From positions 1 through 38,155 of the forward strand of contig CAJTDD010000038.1 in assembly GCA_910574885.1 (NCBI GenBank): a DNA stretch of 38,155 nt. Reading direction: 5' to 3'. Below the pieces are notes generated by a model. That model made no database searches. It had not been told where the DNA came from and saw only the letters and a program-made list of their open reading frames with translations. The position numbers and the translations under genes are program-made. Shown here piece by piece: positions 8,800 through 16,196 of this stretch (positions are counted from its first letter, which is position 1; every line of letters starts with the position of its first letter). Source of the DNA: Lachnospiraceae bacterium. Its GTDB lineage: Bacteria; Bacillota; Clostridia; Lachnospirales; Lachnospiraceae.

Positions 8800-9115
8800 G
8801 ATTTTATAGAAATATTTAGATTTCACCGTGATGGGAACAATCACGCTGCGACTATTTTTAATAGGAGCCAGCCTGCATATTTTGGAAGATATGCAATAAC
8901 CGGGGGCATGGGGAGCGGAATCCCCATCAAGTTTGCCGGGTAAGCAAAATCCACGAAGTGGGTTTTGAGTTACTCAGGCGAATCTTGCCCTTTACTTATC
9001 CCGAATTCGGGATAAGGTATTTATTTGTCATACCTTGGTTAATGCCCTGCGGCTTGTTGCGTTCCGAAAAGGAAGCCAAGATGTGATACCCAGTACTTAC
9101 TGCGGGGTGGTTCAT
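8800..9115. other. Putative origin of transfer (oriT) with three hairpins, non-coding
   Basis: No gene is seen in 8682-9115. This stretch upstream of mobC holds several structured elements. A 7-bp stem (ATGGGGA 8908-8914 with TCCCCAT 8921-8927) has a 6-nt loop. An imperfect dyad joins GTAAGCAAAATCCAC (8940-8954) and GTGGGTTTTGAGTTAC (8958-8973). A perfect 22-bp palindrome spans 8995-9016 (left arm CTTATCCCGAA). A further hairpin pairs AAGGTAT (9014-9020) with ATACCTT (9030-9036) and overlaps the palindrome, so the two are alternatives. Position beside mobC and the imperfect repeat next to a short conserved stretch are what MOBP origins look like. The nic site itself cannot be fixed from sequence alone. 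Confidence 0.55.
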
Positions 9116-9523
9116 TTAAAAGTGCCCAGCTATTAGATCCTCTAAAGTTATATTATAAAAAAAATCATGAATAAGGGTGTTGTATTTCTTCCACAATGGT
9201 AAAGTAATGCATTTTTCATTTCTGGGGCAGATTTCTGCATCCGGTATTAAACAGGCAACCGGGGAAAGGTGGCCTTCTGTCAGTTCTATGATTTCTCCTA
9301 CGGTATATTCTTTTGGCATACGGGTAAGCCGGTATCCGCCGCCCTTTCCGCGGAGTCCTTTTACGATTTTGCCTTTCACTAACATTTTCAGAATGATTTC
9401 CAGGTACTTTTCAGAAATTTCTTGACGTTTTGCTATTTCTTTTAACGGAACGTAGGTTTCTTCCTGGTGCTGTGCAAGATCGGCCATTACTCTGAGGGAA
9501 TAGCGTGCCTTTGTTGAAATCAT
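9116..9523 (-). CDS. Rrf2-family regulator with cysteine cluster (IscR-like)
   Basis: 135 residues from the ATG at 9523, preceded by GGAGG at good distance; the 25 extra codons upstream have no ribosome site. The N-terminal winged helix (STKARYSLRVMADLAQ... GLRGKGGGYRLTR) is classic Rrf2. Three cysteines follow in the spacing C-x7-C-x5-C (VACLIPDAEICPRNEKC), as in Rrf2 members that hold an Fe-S cluster. It is transcribed divergently from the cysteine leader/cysK unit, so control of cysK and of itself is the natural guess. It contrasts with the second Rrf2 protein at 10817, which lacks these cysteines. Confidence 0.88.
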   Translation of the reverse strand: MISTKARYSLRVMADLAQHQEETYVPLKEIAKRQEISEKYLEIILKMLVKGKIVKGLRGKGGGYRLTRMPKEYTVGEIIELTEGHLSPVACLIPDAEICPRNEKCITLPLWKKYNTLIHDFFYNITLEDLIAGHF

Positions 9524-9560
9524 AGAAATGAACCTCCATATTGCTTCTTTACTATATCCC

Positions 9561-9589
9561 ATTATATCCTTTGCGGAAAATAATTTCAA
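9561..9589 (-). promoter_or_regulatory. Promoter of the Rrf2 gene
   Basis: Minus strand: TTGAAA (9589-9584), a 17-base spacer, then TATAAT (9566-9561), about 40 bases before the ATG at 9523. Confidence 0.75.
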
Positions 9590-9602
9590 TAAAATCATAT
9601 AA

Positions 9603-9636
9603 ACCTATTGACATAGTAGGTAAGTAGTAGTAATAT
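9603..9636 (+). promoter_or_regulatory. cysK leader promoter with overlapping Rrf2/CymR-like operator
   Basis: TTGACA at 9608-9613, exactly 17 bases, then TAATAT at 9631-9636: a near-perfect sigma-A promoter. An imperfect dyad, ACCTATT (9603-9609), five bases, AGTAGGT (9615-9621), covers the -35 box. The half-site pattern ACCTATT-N5-AGTA recurs at the metY promoter (19610). Binding of an Rrf2-family repressor here would block polymerase. The assignment to CymR or to the divergent Rrf2 protein is inference. Confidence 0.65.
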
Positions 9637-9666
9637 ACATTCAACGAAAAGGAAAGGAGAAAAGTC

Positions 9667-9765
9667 ATGGCAAATAACTGTTGCAGGAATTTATGCTGTT
9701 GTCGGATGTTGGTTTACCGGATATGTTGTGTGATACGGTGTAGCAGCAGACTTTGTTATGCTTAA
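9667..9765 (+). CDS. Cysteine-rich leader peptide of the cysK operon
   Basis: A 32-codon reading frame, too short for ordinary gene callers, with a good ribosome site (GGAAAGGAG at 9651-9659). Nine of 32 residues are Cys: positions 5, 6, 10, 11, 12, 20, 21, 25 and 30, in runs CC, CCC and CC. Seven are TGT, two TGC. The rest is Arg/Asn/Leu/Val-rich with no domain. It lies between the cysK promoter and a terminator just before cysK. This is the arrangement of an amino-acid attenuator: ribosome speed over Cys codons would report charged tRNA-Cys. The peptide itself probably has no function. Confidence 0.8.
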   Translation: MANNCCRNLCCCRMLVYRICCVIRCSSRLCYA

Positions 9766-9826
9766 GTTCCATGTAAAAAGGCACGGCATATATCCGGGTA
9801 CTGGAAGATAACAGTACTCCTTTTTT
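9716..9826 (+). promoter_or_regulatory. Transcription attenuator: antiterminator and terminator of the cysK leader
   Basis: Terminator: GGGTACTG (9796-9803) pairs with CAGTACTC (9812-9819) with one G-U pair and an 8-nt loop, followed by C and TTTTTT (9821-9826). Antiterminator: CCGGATAT (9717-9724, inside the leader frame at codons 17-20) is perfectly complementary to ATATCCGG (9790-9797), whose last two bases belong to the terminator stem. If the ribosome stalls at the Cys runs at codons 5-12, the 9717 segment is free to pair and the terminator is weakened. If translation runs on, the segment is covered and the terminator forms. AAAAAGG (9775-9781) can also pair with CCTTTTT (9819-9825), extending the terminator. 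Confidence 0.72.
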
Positions 9827-9860
9827 ATGCTTGTAATTATGAAGAAAGAAGGAAATGAAA

Positions 9861-10793
9861 ATGGCAAAATATTATAAAGGCACATTGGGGCTGATTGGGA
9901 ATACTCCGCTGGTAGAAATCGTGAATATTGAAAAGGAACTGGGGCTTTTGGCAACCGTGTTGGTGAAGTTGGAGTATTTTAATCCGGCTGGCAGCGTAAA
10001 GGACAGGATTGCCAAAGCGATGTTAGAAGACGCCGAGGAAAAAGGCTTACTGAAAGAAGGTTCTGTGATCATTGAACCCACATCGGGAAATACGGGGATC
10101 GGACTGGCGGCAATCGCGGCGGCAAAGGGATACCGGATTATTCTGACGATGCCGGAGACTATGAGCGTGGAGCGGAGGAATATTTTAAAGGCATATGGAG
10201 CGGAACTTGTATTGACCGAAGGCGCAAAAGGAATGAAGGGTGCCATTGAAAAAGCGGATGAATTAGCGGAGGAAATTCCGAACAGCTTCATCCCCGGACA
10301 GTTTGTAAATCCGGCGAATCCAAAGATCCATGAAGCGACGACGGGACCGGAGATCTGGAATGACACAGACGGAAAAATTGATATTTTTATCGCCGGCGTA
10401 GGAACTGGAGGAACGGTGACAGGCGTTGGAAAATATCTGAAGGAACGAAAAACCGATGTGAAGGTAGTTGCGCTGGAGCCGGCAGCATCGCCTGTATTGT
10501 CGGAAGGAAAAGCAGGGGCCCATAAGATTCAGGGAATCGGAGCCGGTTTTGTTCCGGATGTGCTGGATACAGCTATTTATGATGAAGTATTTCAGGCAGA
10601 AAATGAAGATGCTTTTGCGGCGGCGAAGCTCCTTGCAAAAAAGGAGGGCATCCTGGTGGGAATTTCTTCCGGCGCAGCGCTGCATGCAGCCATTGAATTG
10701 GCAAAGCGTCCCGAGAACCAGGGAAAAGTCATTGTGGCGTTATTGCCGGACACGGGAGACAGGTATTATTCCACTCCATTGTTTACCGAATAA
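9861..10793 (+). CDS. cysK: Cysteine synthase (O-acetylserine sulfhydrylase)
   Basis: A 310-residue PLP enzyme that makes cysteine from O-acetylserine and sulfide in the cytosol. PLP lysine is Lys47 in NPAGSVKDR. The substrate loop PTSGNTG is at 73-79, the phosphate-binding GTGGT at 181-185, and the C-terminal PDTGDRYYS is intact. Start: ATG at 9861 is 8 bases from AGAAGG, while the ATG at 9855 is too close. Length is normal for CysK. It is expressed behind the cysteine leader attenuator and is followed 23 bases later by a CymR-like regulator. In Bacillus subtilis CysK forms a repressor complex with CymR, so the pairing here may also be regulatory. Confidence 0.95.
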   Translation: MAKYYKGTLGLIGNTPLVEIVNIEKELGLLATVLVKLEYFNPAGSVKDRIAKAMLEDAEEKGLLKEGSVIIEPTSGNTGIGLAAIAAAKGYRIILTMPETMSVERRNILKAYGAELVLTEGAKGMKGAIEKADELAEEIPNSFIPGQFVNPANPKIHEATTGPEIWNDTDGKIDIFIAGVGTGGTVTGVGKYLKERKTDVKVVALEPAASPVLSEGKAGAHKIQGIGAGFVPDVLDTAIYDEVFQAENEDAFAAAKLLAKKEGILVGISSGAALHAAIELAKRPENQGKVIVALLPDTGDRYYSTPLFTE

Positions 10794-10816
10794 GAACGAT
10801 AAGGAAGGCAGGAACA

Positions 10817-11263
10817 ATGATTTTTTCAAAACGGAGCAGGTATGGGATCCGGGCGCTGATTGATCTTGCACGGAACGCTGAAAACGGCAGTATGCAGCTA
10901 AATGAAGTTGCTGACAGGAACAGCATCTCTGTTAAGTATCTGGAGCAGATATTCGCAGCGCTCAGAAAAGCTGGAATTATCAAGAGTATTAAAGGTCCGC
11001 AGGGAGGCTATCTCCTGGCAAGGCCTCCAAAGGATATCAGGGCGGCAGATATTATTGTAGCGTTAGATGGAAGCTATTTCCTGGATAGCGAAGAAGTACA
11101 GGGAGATGGAAAAGGAGAAACGAATGTATCTGTAGTCCAGCGGGAAATTATTGAACCTGTAAATGAATTGGCAGGACACTTTTTCAATAGCCTGACATTA
11201 GAAAAACTTGCGGAATGTGCAAAAGAGCAGGAAGAAGCTTTGCAGAATATGTATTATATCTAA
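10817..11263 (+). CDS. cymR: CymR-like Rrf2-family cysteine regulator
   Basis: A 148-residue Rrf2 protein. The winged helix is clear (SKRSRYGIRALIDLA ... IKGPQGGYLLARP). The Fe-S cysteines of IscR-type members are absent; the corresponding region reads LDSEEVQGDGKGETNVSV. This matches CymR, the master repressor of cysteine metabolism in Firmicutes, which senses O-acetylserine through CysK rather than through a metal cluster. It lies 23 bases after cysK with AAGGAAGG upstream and is probably cotranscribed with it. The name CymR rests on family and neighbour; the orthologue could be a paralogue with related targets. Confidence 0.82.
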   Translation: MIFSKRSRYGIRALIDLARNAENGSMQLNEVADRNSISVKYLEQIFAALRKAGIIKSIKGPQGGYLLARPPKDIRAADIIVALDGSYFLDSEEVQGDGKGETNVSVVQREIIEPVNELAGHFFNSLTLEKLAECAKEQEEALQNMYYI

Positions 11264-11287
11264 AACAACAGTAAATGTGCTGACGCA

Positions 11288-11320
11288 ATACTCACAGCAG
11301 ATTTCATCGGTCGTGAGTAT
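11288..11320 (+). other. Hairpin between cymR and the transporter operon
   Basis: ATACTCAC (11288-11295) pairs perfectly with GTGAGTAT (11313-11320), loop 17 nt, with further weak pairing outside. No T run follows, so it is not a plain terminator. It may be an mRNA stability or processing element or a regulator site. Confidence 0.4.
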
Positions 11321-11350
11321 AGAAGCAGCATTGTATTAGGAGATGGCACG

Positions 11351-12010
11351 ATGAGTCTCGAATTTATAACAAAATATTTGCCTTTGTATGAGAAAGCGGC
11401 ATGGCTTACTGTAAAGATTGGATTTGCCGGAGTTCTGCTTTCCATTGTGATCGGTTTGCTGTGCGCGGCCATCCAGTATTATAGAATTCCTGTTTTAACA
11501 GGATTAACGGTAGTATATATAGAACTTAGCCGCAATACGCCGCTGCTTGTCCAGTTGTTTTTTCTGTATTATGGGCTGCCAAAGATCGGAGTCAGGACAG
11601 ATGCACAGGTTTGCGGTATGGCCGGGCTGGCGTTTCTCGGAGGTAGCTACATGGCGGAAGCCTTCCGCAGCGGATTGGAGGCGGTGGAGAAGATACAGAT
11701 GGAGAGCGCCCAAAGCCTGGGGATGAACCGTTATCAGACTATGCGGTATGTTATTCTGCCACAGGCATTTTCCATCAGTGTACCTGCTTTTGTTGCAAAT
11801 GTGATCTTTCTTTTGAAGGAAACCAGCGTATTCAGCGCCATAAGCCTGATGGATCTGATGTTTACAGCGAAAGATCTGATCGGACTGTATTATAAGACGA
11901 CAGAAAGCCTGTTTCTGCTGGTGGTGTTCTATCTGATTATCCTGCTTCCGGTATCCATACTGGGGGCGGCGTTGGAGAGGAGGGTGCGTTATGCTGGATT
12001 TGGGGCTTGA
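11351..12010 (+). CDS. Amino-acid ABC transporter permease 1 (cysteine/cystine)
   Basis: A 219-residue inner-membrane permease of the polar amino-acid family with about five membrane segments. The conserved EAA-like loop is visible (GLEAVEKIQMESAQSLGMNRYQTMRYVILPQA), as is the ELSRNTPLLVQLFFLYYGLP segment typical of His/Glu/Cys permeases. It overlaps the second permease by 20 bases, which implies a heterodimeric membrane domain. Cysteine as substrate is inferred from the CjaA-like binding protein at 13515 and from cysK/cymR upstream. ATG at 11351, AGGAG nearby. Confidence 0.85.
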   Translation: MSLEFITKYLPLYEKAAWLTVKIGFAGVLLSIVIGLLCAAIQYYRIPVLTGLTVVYIELSRNTPLLVQLFFLYYGLPKIGVRTDAQVCGMAGLAFLGGSYMAEAFRSGLEAVEKIQMESAQSLGMNRYQTMRYVILPQAFSISVPAFVANVIFLLKETSVFSAISLMDLMFTAKDLIGLYYKTTESLFLLVVFYLIILLPVSILGAALERRVRYAGFGA

Positions 12011-12665
12011 GGTGCTGCTAAAAGGCCAGAACATGGCAAGGCTCTTTACCGGACTTCTGGCAGCGTTAAAGATCAGCCTGGTATCTGTGGCGGTCAGCCT
12101 TTCGGCAGGAATCTTGCTTGGAACTCTCATGACATGGAAAAATCCGTTCATAAAGGCAGTGCTCCGGGTTTATCTGGAAATCATCCGCATCATGCCTCAG
12201 ATGGTGCTGTTGTTCCTTGTGTTTTTTGGGACGACGCGGGCGTTTGGATGGGATTTGTCAGGGGAAAGCGCTTCAGTTATCGTATTTTCCCTCTGGGGAA
12301 CTGCAGAGATGAGTGATCTGGTAAGAGGGGCGCTTATCAGCATACCGGTTCATCAGTATGAGAGCGGAGAGGCATTAGGGCTTAGTAAGGTACAGATTTA
12401 CCGGTATATCGTGGTTCCGCAGACATTAAGAAGATTAATTCCGCTGTCCATCAATCTGATTACAAGAATGATCAAAACAACCAGCCTTGTGCTGATGATC
12501 GGCGTGGTGGAAATCCTCAAAGTCGCGCAGCAGATTATAGAGGCAAACCGGACGGCAAGCCCTAATGCAGCATTTGGCATTTACCTGGTGGTATTTTTAT
12601 TATATTTTTTCGCCTGTTGGCCCATCAGCATGGCGGCAAGATACCTGGAACAAAGATGGAGGTGA
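11991..12665 (+). CDS. Amino-acid ABC transporter permease 2 (cysteine/cystine)
   Basis: A 224-residue partner permease. It starts with GAGAGGAGGGTG upstream of the ATG at 11991, inside the end of permease 1. Membrane segments and the loop SGEALGLSKVQIYRYIVVPQTLRRLIP (the ATPase-coupling EAA loop) are evident. It ends 6 bases before the ATPase gene. Two different permeases with one ATPase and one binding protein is the common layout of cystine and polar amino-acid importers. Confidence 0.85.
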   Translation: MLDLGLEVLLKGQNMARLFTGLLAALKISLVSVAVSLSAGILLGTLMTWKNPFIKAVLRVYLEIIRIMPQMVLLFLVFFGTTRAFGWDLSGESASVIVFSLWGTAEMSDLVRGALISIPVHQYESGEALGLSKVQIYRYIVVPQTLRRLIPLSINLITRMIKTTSLVLMIGVVEILKVAQQIIEANRTASPNAAFGIYLVVFLLYFFACWPISMAARYLEQRWR

Positions 12666-12671
12666 TCTTTT

Positions 12672-13487
12672 ATGGCAGGATCATTCTTTAAGGATATGCC
12701 GGGGCAGGATGCAGCCTGCGGCCAGGCGCTGCTTACCATGGAACATGTAACCAAGCGGTTTGAAGAAAGCCTGATCCTTGACGATGTCAGCCTGACGATT
12801 CAAAAGGGCGAAGTAATCGTGCTGGTAGGTTCAAGCGGATGCGGGAAAAGTACGATGCTTCGGTGTATCAATGCTCTAGAACCGATCCAGGGCGGAGTCA
12901 TCCGGTTAGGGGAGGAACAGATTGACCCGAAGAGCCGGGAGCTGACCAATATCCGGCAGAAGATTGGCATGGTATTTCAGAGCTACGAGTTGTTCCCGCA
13001 TATGACAGTGCTTGATAATATCCTTCTTGCGCCGATGAAGGTGCAAAAGAGGAAAAAAGCGGATATTACAGAGGAAGCCGTAATCCTTCTTGAGCGGGTA
13101 GGCTTAAAAGAGAAAGCCGGATGTTTTCCCAGACAGTTGTCAGGAGGGCAGAAGCAGCGGGTGGCGATTGTTCGGGCTTTGTGCATGCACCCGGAGCTTA
13201 TGCTGTTTGATGAGGTGACGGCGGCATTGGATCCGGAAATGGTCAGGGAGGTGCTGGATGTTATATTAGCGCTGGCAGCCCAGGGAAGAACCATGCTGAT
13301 TGTTACGCATGAAATGCAGTTTGCCCGTGCGGTCGCAGACAGAATCCTATTCTTAGATAGAGGGAAAATCATAGAGAACGCGCCGCCGGAAGAATTTTTT
13401 GAACATCCGAAAACAGAAAGGGCAAGGCAATTCTTAAATACATTTACCTTTGAAGCGGTAAAAGGTAAAGATAAACAGGGAAAATAA
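12672..13487 (+). CDS. Amino-acid ABC transporter ATPase (cysteine/cystine)
   Basis: A 271-residue ATPase. Walker A GSSGCGKST at 53-61, Q-loop in MVFQSYELFP, signature LSGGQKQR, Walker B LMLFDEVTAALD, and the switch His in VTHEM are all present. About 22 residues precede the usual start of this family (LTMEHVTKRF), but the ribosome site GGAGGTGATC directly before the ATG at 12672 supports the longer form. It powers the two permeases encoded just upstream and is membrane-associated on the cytosolic side. Confidence 0.9.
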   Translation: MAGSFFKDMPGQDAACGQALLTMEHVTKRFEESLILDDVSLTIQKGEVIVLVGSSGCGKSTMLRCINALEPIQGGVIRLGEEQIDPKSRELTNIRQKIGMVFQSYELFPHMTVLDNILLAPMKVQKRKKADITEEAVILLERVGLKEKAGCFPRQLSGGQKQRVAIVRALCMHPELMLFDEVTAALDPEMVREVLDVILALAAQGRTMLIVTHEMQFARAVADRILFLDRGKIIENAPPEEFFEHPKTERARQFLNTFTFEAVKGKDKQGK

Positions 13488-13514
13488 AAAGAGAAGAAAA
13501 GGAGATATATAATC

Positions 13515-14417
13515 ATGAAACATACAATTTTAAAGAAATTTATATCTATAGCGGCTGCAGCATCTGCCATTCTGGCGCTGACAGCATGCGGGAGTCAGGG
13601 AACGGAAACCGATAATAAGAAAGAAGAGGCTCAGAAGGAGGAACAGACAGTGGGCGCAGATACAGTATACCGTACTCTGGATGAAATCAAGGAAGACGGA
13701 ACCATCCATATCGGGGTATTTTCCGATAAGAATCCTTTCGGTTACGTAGACGAGAACGGAGAATATCAGGGATATGATGTTTATTTTGCTAATAAGATCG
13801 GAGAGGATCTGGGAGTGAAGGTTGATTTCGTTTCCACGGAGGCCGCGAACCGTATTGAGTACCTCCAGACTGGTAAAGTGGATATTATTTTAGCGAATTT
13901 TACCGTAACAGAGGAACGGGCAGAAGAAGTGGATTTTGCCCTGCCATATATGAATGTGGCGCTTGGGGTAGTATCGCCGGACGATAAAGTAGTGGAAAGC
14001 CTGGACGACTGGAACAGTGACGACCAGATCATTGTGATCTCCGGCACAACGGCCGAGACCTACCTGACAGAAAATTATCCGGATATTCCGCTGCAGAAAT
14101 ATGATTCTTATGCGACAGCGAAAAACGCCCTTGAAAATCGAAATGGCGTTGCGTGGGCGAATGATAATACAGAAGTCATCGCATATGCGCTGCAGAATAA
14201 AGGATATACGGTAGGCATTCCGGAACTGGGAAGCAAAGATACGATTGCGCCGGCCGTATCAAAAGGAAATGAGACACTTCTTCAGTGGATCAATGATGAG
14301 ATAAAAGCGTTAGCAGATGAACAGTTTTTCCATGCTGATTATGACGCTACGCTGGTAGATACTTACGGGGAAGAATACAAGGAAGAACTGGTGGTAGAAG
14401 GCGGAGTGACGGAATAG
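13515..14417 (+). CDS. CjaA-like cysteine-binding lipoprotein of the ABC transporter
   Basis: A 300-residue extracellular substrate-binding lipoprotein: a basic start, a hydrophobic stretch and lipobox LTAC with Cys25, then a Lys/Glu-rich linker. The binding domain shows the family-3 pattern (NPFGYVDENGEYQGYDV). Several stretches recall Campylobacter CjaA, a cysteine-binding protein: VDIILANFT, RAEEVDFALPYM, VALGV and IAPAV.KG. Cysteine is therefore the favoured ligand. It is the last gene of the importer and is followed, after 48 bases, by azlC. Confidence 0.85.
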   Translation: MKHTILKKFISIAAAASAILALTACGSQGTETDNKKEEAQKEEQTVGADTVYRTLDEIKEDGTIHIGVFSDKNPFGYVDENGEYQGYDVYFANKIGEDLGVKVDFVSTEAANRIEYLQTGKVDIILANFTVTEERAEEVDFALPYMNVALGVVSPDDKVVESLDDWNSDDQIIVISGTTAETYLTENYPDIPLQKYDSYATAKNALENRNGVAWANDNTEVIAYALQNKGYTVGIPELGSKDTIAPAVSKGNETLLQWINDEIKALADEQFFHADYDATLVDTYGEEYKEELVVEGGVTE

Positions 14418-14465
14418 GAGAAATAGTACTTACGTCTGCCTGAACGGTTTCTTAGGAAAGATTCT

Positions 14466-15173
14466 ATGAAAAAAGAAATCTTCAAAAAAGCATTTGTGAA
14501 ATCCCTGCCAATCATGTGCAGCTACCTGTTTGTCAGCATGGCTTACGGGATTATGATGGAGGAGGCCGGGTTTGGATGGTATGATTCGCTGTTTATCAGT
14601 ATGACAGTATATACAGGAGCATTCCAGTTTTTATTGATTACATTATTAAGCAGCAATGCATCTATGATTACGATAGCTCTGGCGGCGCTCTTGATGAACA
14701 GCCGCCAGACCTTTTACAGTCTGACGTTTGTCCATGAATTTCGGAGCATGGGAAAAAGAATGCTTTATATGATACATACAATGACAGATGAGACATATGC
14801 AGTCAATCTGGCTCTTACTGAGCAGGGCGCCCAGAAAGAAGATATGATGTTCCTGATTGCAGCGCTGTCCAGATGCTACTGGATGATTGGAGCAGTGGCT
14901 GGCGGAATGTTGGGACAGATTCTTCCAGTAAGGTTTCAGGGAATTGATTTCTGTATGACGGCATTATTTATTATTATTTTTATAGATCAATGGGAAAAAA
15001 CCAAGGATCACGTTCCTGCTTTCACAGGTTTTATAGCGGCAGTTATCTGTCTGCTTGTTTTCGGAGAAAGGAATTTCATGCTTCCGGCGCTGGCAGCGTC
15101 TTCCGGGATCCTGGTGTTAAAAAGAGAATATAGACAGACTGAAACTGCCCCAAAGGAGAAGCAAGATGGATAG
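14466..15173 (+). CDS. azlC: AzlC-family amino-acid exporter subunit
   Basis: A 235-residue membrane protein with about seven hydrophobic segments. SMAYGIMMEEAGFGWYDSLF, YTGAFQFLLITLL and LMNSRQTFYSL are hallmarks of AzlC. With AzlD it exports branched-chain amino acids and their toxic analogues in Bacillus. It overlaps azlD by 8 bases. Its place within the cysteine genes hints that this pair may export a cysteine-related or other amino acid, but there is no direct evidence. Confidence 0.85.
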   Translation: MKKEIFKKAFVKSLPIMCSYLFVSMAYGIMMEEAGFGWYDSLFISMTVYTGAFQFLLITLLSSNASMITIALAALLMNSRQTFYSLTFVHEFRSMGKRMLYMIHTMTDETYAVNLALTEQGAQKEDMMFLIAALSRCYWMIGAVAGGMLGQILPVRFQGIDFCMTALFIIIFIDQWEKTKDHVPAFTGFIAAVICLLVFGERNFMLPALAASSGILVLKREYRQTETAPKEKQDG

Positions 15174-15561
15174 AGGATGGATGATTGCGGCAGTGGCGGT
15201 ATCTGCGGCAATTACATTTTTTCTTCGTGCCCTGCCTTTTTTTGCCTTCCGGGATGGAAGGAAGATGCCGGAAAAGCTTAAGCGTCTTGGGGGTATCCTG
15301 CCCTCTGCGATTATGGCGGTGCTGATTGTATATTGCCTGAAAGATGTGCTGCTGGATTTTAAAAACTTTATCTTGATGAACGGAGTCTTCCAATCCCGTA
15401 AGGGTATGTCTTGCGGTATTTTCTTTGGGTATGGCATGTCGGAACTGATATCCGCATGTCTGGTGGCTGTAAGCTACAAATACAGGCATCATACAATGCT
15501 GTCGATTGCACTTGGAACGGTATGTAATATTATTTTATTACATTTTTTTATGAAATTCTGA
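15166..15561 (+). CDS. azlD: AzlD-family amino-acid exporter subunit
   Basis: A 131-residue membrane protein with about four hydrophobic segments. TFFLRALPFFAF and LPSAIMAVLIVYCLKD are typical AzlD features. Usual length is near 110; the extra residues sit in the loop after CLKD (DFKNFILMNGVFQSRKGMS), which may be a lineage-specific insertion. It is coupled to azlC by overlap and is followed 12 bases later by the chimeric remnant at 15574. Confidence 0.78.
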   Translation: MDRGWMIAAVAVSAAITFFLRALPFFAFRDGRKMPEKLKRLGGILPSAIMAVLIVYCLKDVLLDFKNFILMNGVFQSRKGMSCGIFFGYGMSELISACLVAVSYKYRHHTMLSIALGTVCNIILLHFFMKF

Positions 15562-15573
15562 AAGAACAAAATC

Positions 15574-16125
15574 ATGGATCAGACACTTGATGAAGCAATT
15601 TATAATCGGTACATAGCGCCTACGAAAAGGCAGAGAACCGGGCGTGTGGGGCTGGAATTTGAGCTTCCGGTTGTGAACCGGGAACATGCTCCGGTGGATT
15701 TTGAAGTGATACATAAAGTGACGGACGCATTCCTCTGTAAGTTCCATTTCCAGGAGGAGGGAAGAGATGACGATGGATTTATCTATGCGGCGCTGGATGG
15801 AAAGACAGGGGACTGGTTTGCGGTAATTGATGCGGTGATGAAAGAGGTTACGCCCGAAAATAAGGTAAATCTGCTTTTGTTTGACGGGGAATTATTGTAT
15901 GTGCATACAAACTACAGGGACAGCCTGCATTTTTTACGGAAAAAGACGGCTGTTTTTGTGTCCACAAGACCGCTGGATAAGGAAAAATGGGAGAAGGTTC
16001 CTATGAATATGCTTCTTGCATTTGAGTCGGGCAGATGCAGGTATACAGGGAAACCCCATGAAAATGAATTCTTTGACAGCGAAGAAAAAATGAGGATGCT
16101 TTTTTTAGATTATGCGGGGCTGTAG
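15574..16125 (+). pseudogene. Chimeric remnant: glutamate-cysteine ligase N-terminus fused to class II amidotransferase C-terminus
   Basis: A 183-residue open frame that reads as two unrelated gene pieces. Residues about 1-78 (YIAPTKRQRTGRVGLEFELP ... RDDDGFIYAALDG) resemble the N-terminus of glutamate-cysteine ligases (gshA type, normally 400 or more residues). From about residue 80 onward it resembles the C-terminal end of YafJ-type class II glutamine amidotransferases (NLLLFDGELLYVHTNYRDSL and FVSTRPLD). The catalytic N-terminal Cys of the amidotransferase and most of the ligase active site are absent. An in-frame deletion between two adjacent genes explains this best. A working ligase or amidotransferase activity is unlikely; a new function is possible because the frame is intact. 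Confidence 0.6.
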
Positions 16126-16196
16126 CGGTGTGGCTTGCTCAAGGCCGGCGAAGTGATAATGGATTTGACTGACTATGCGAAAAAGGAGCTATAAGT

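Noticed and set aside
9691..9954. 87-codon minus-strand frame across the cysK leader
   Set aside because: Antisense to the leader, terminator and cysK start; no ribosome site or domain.
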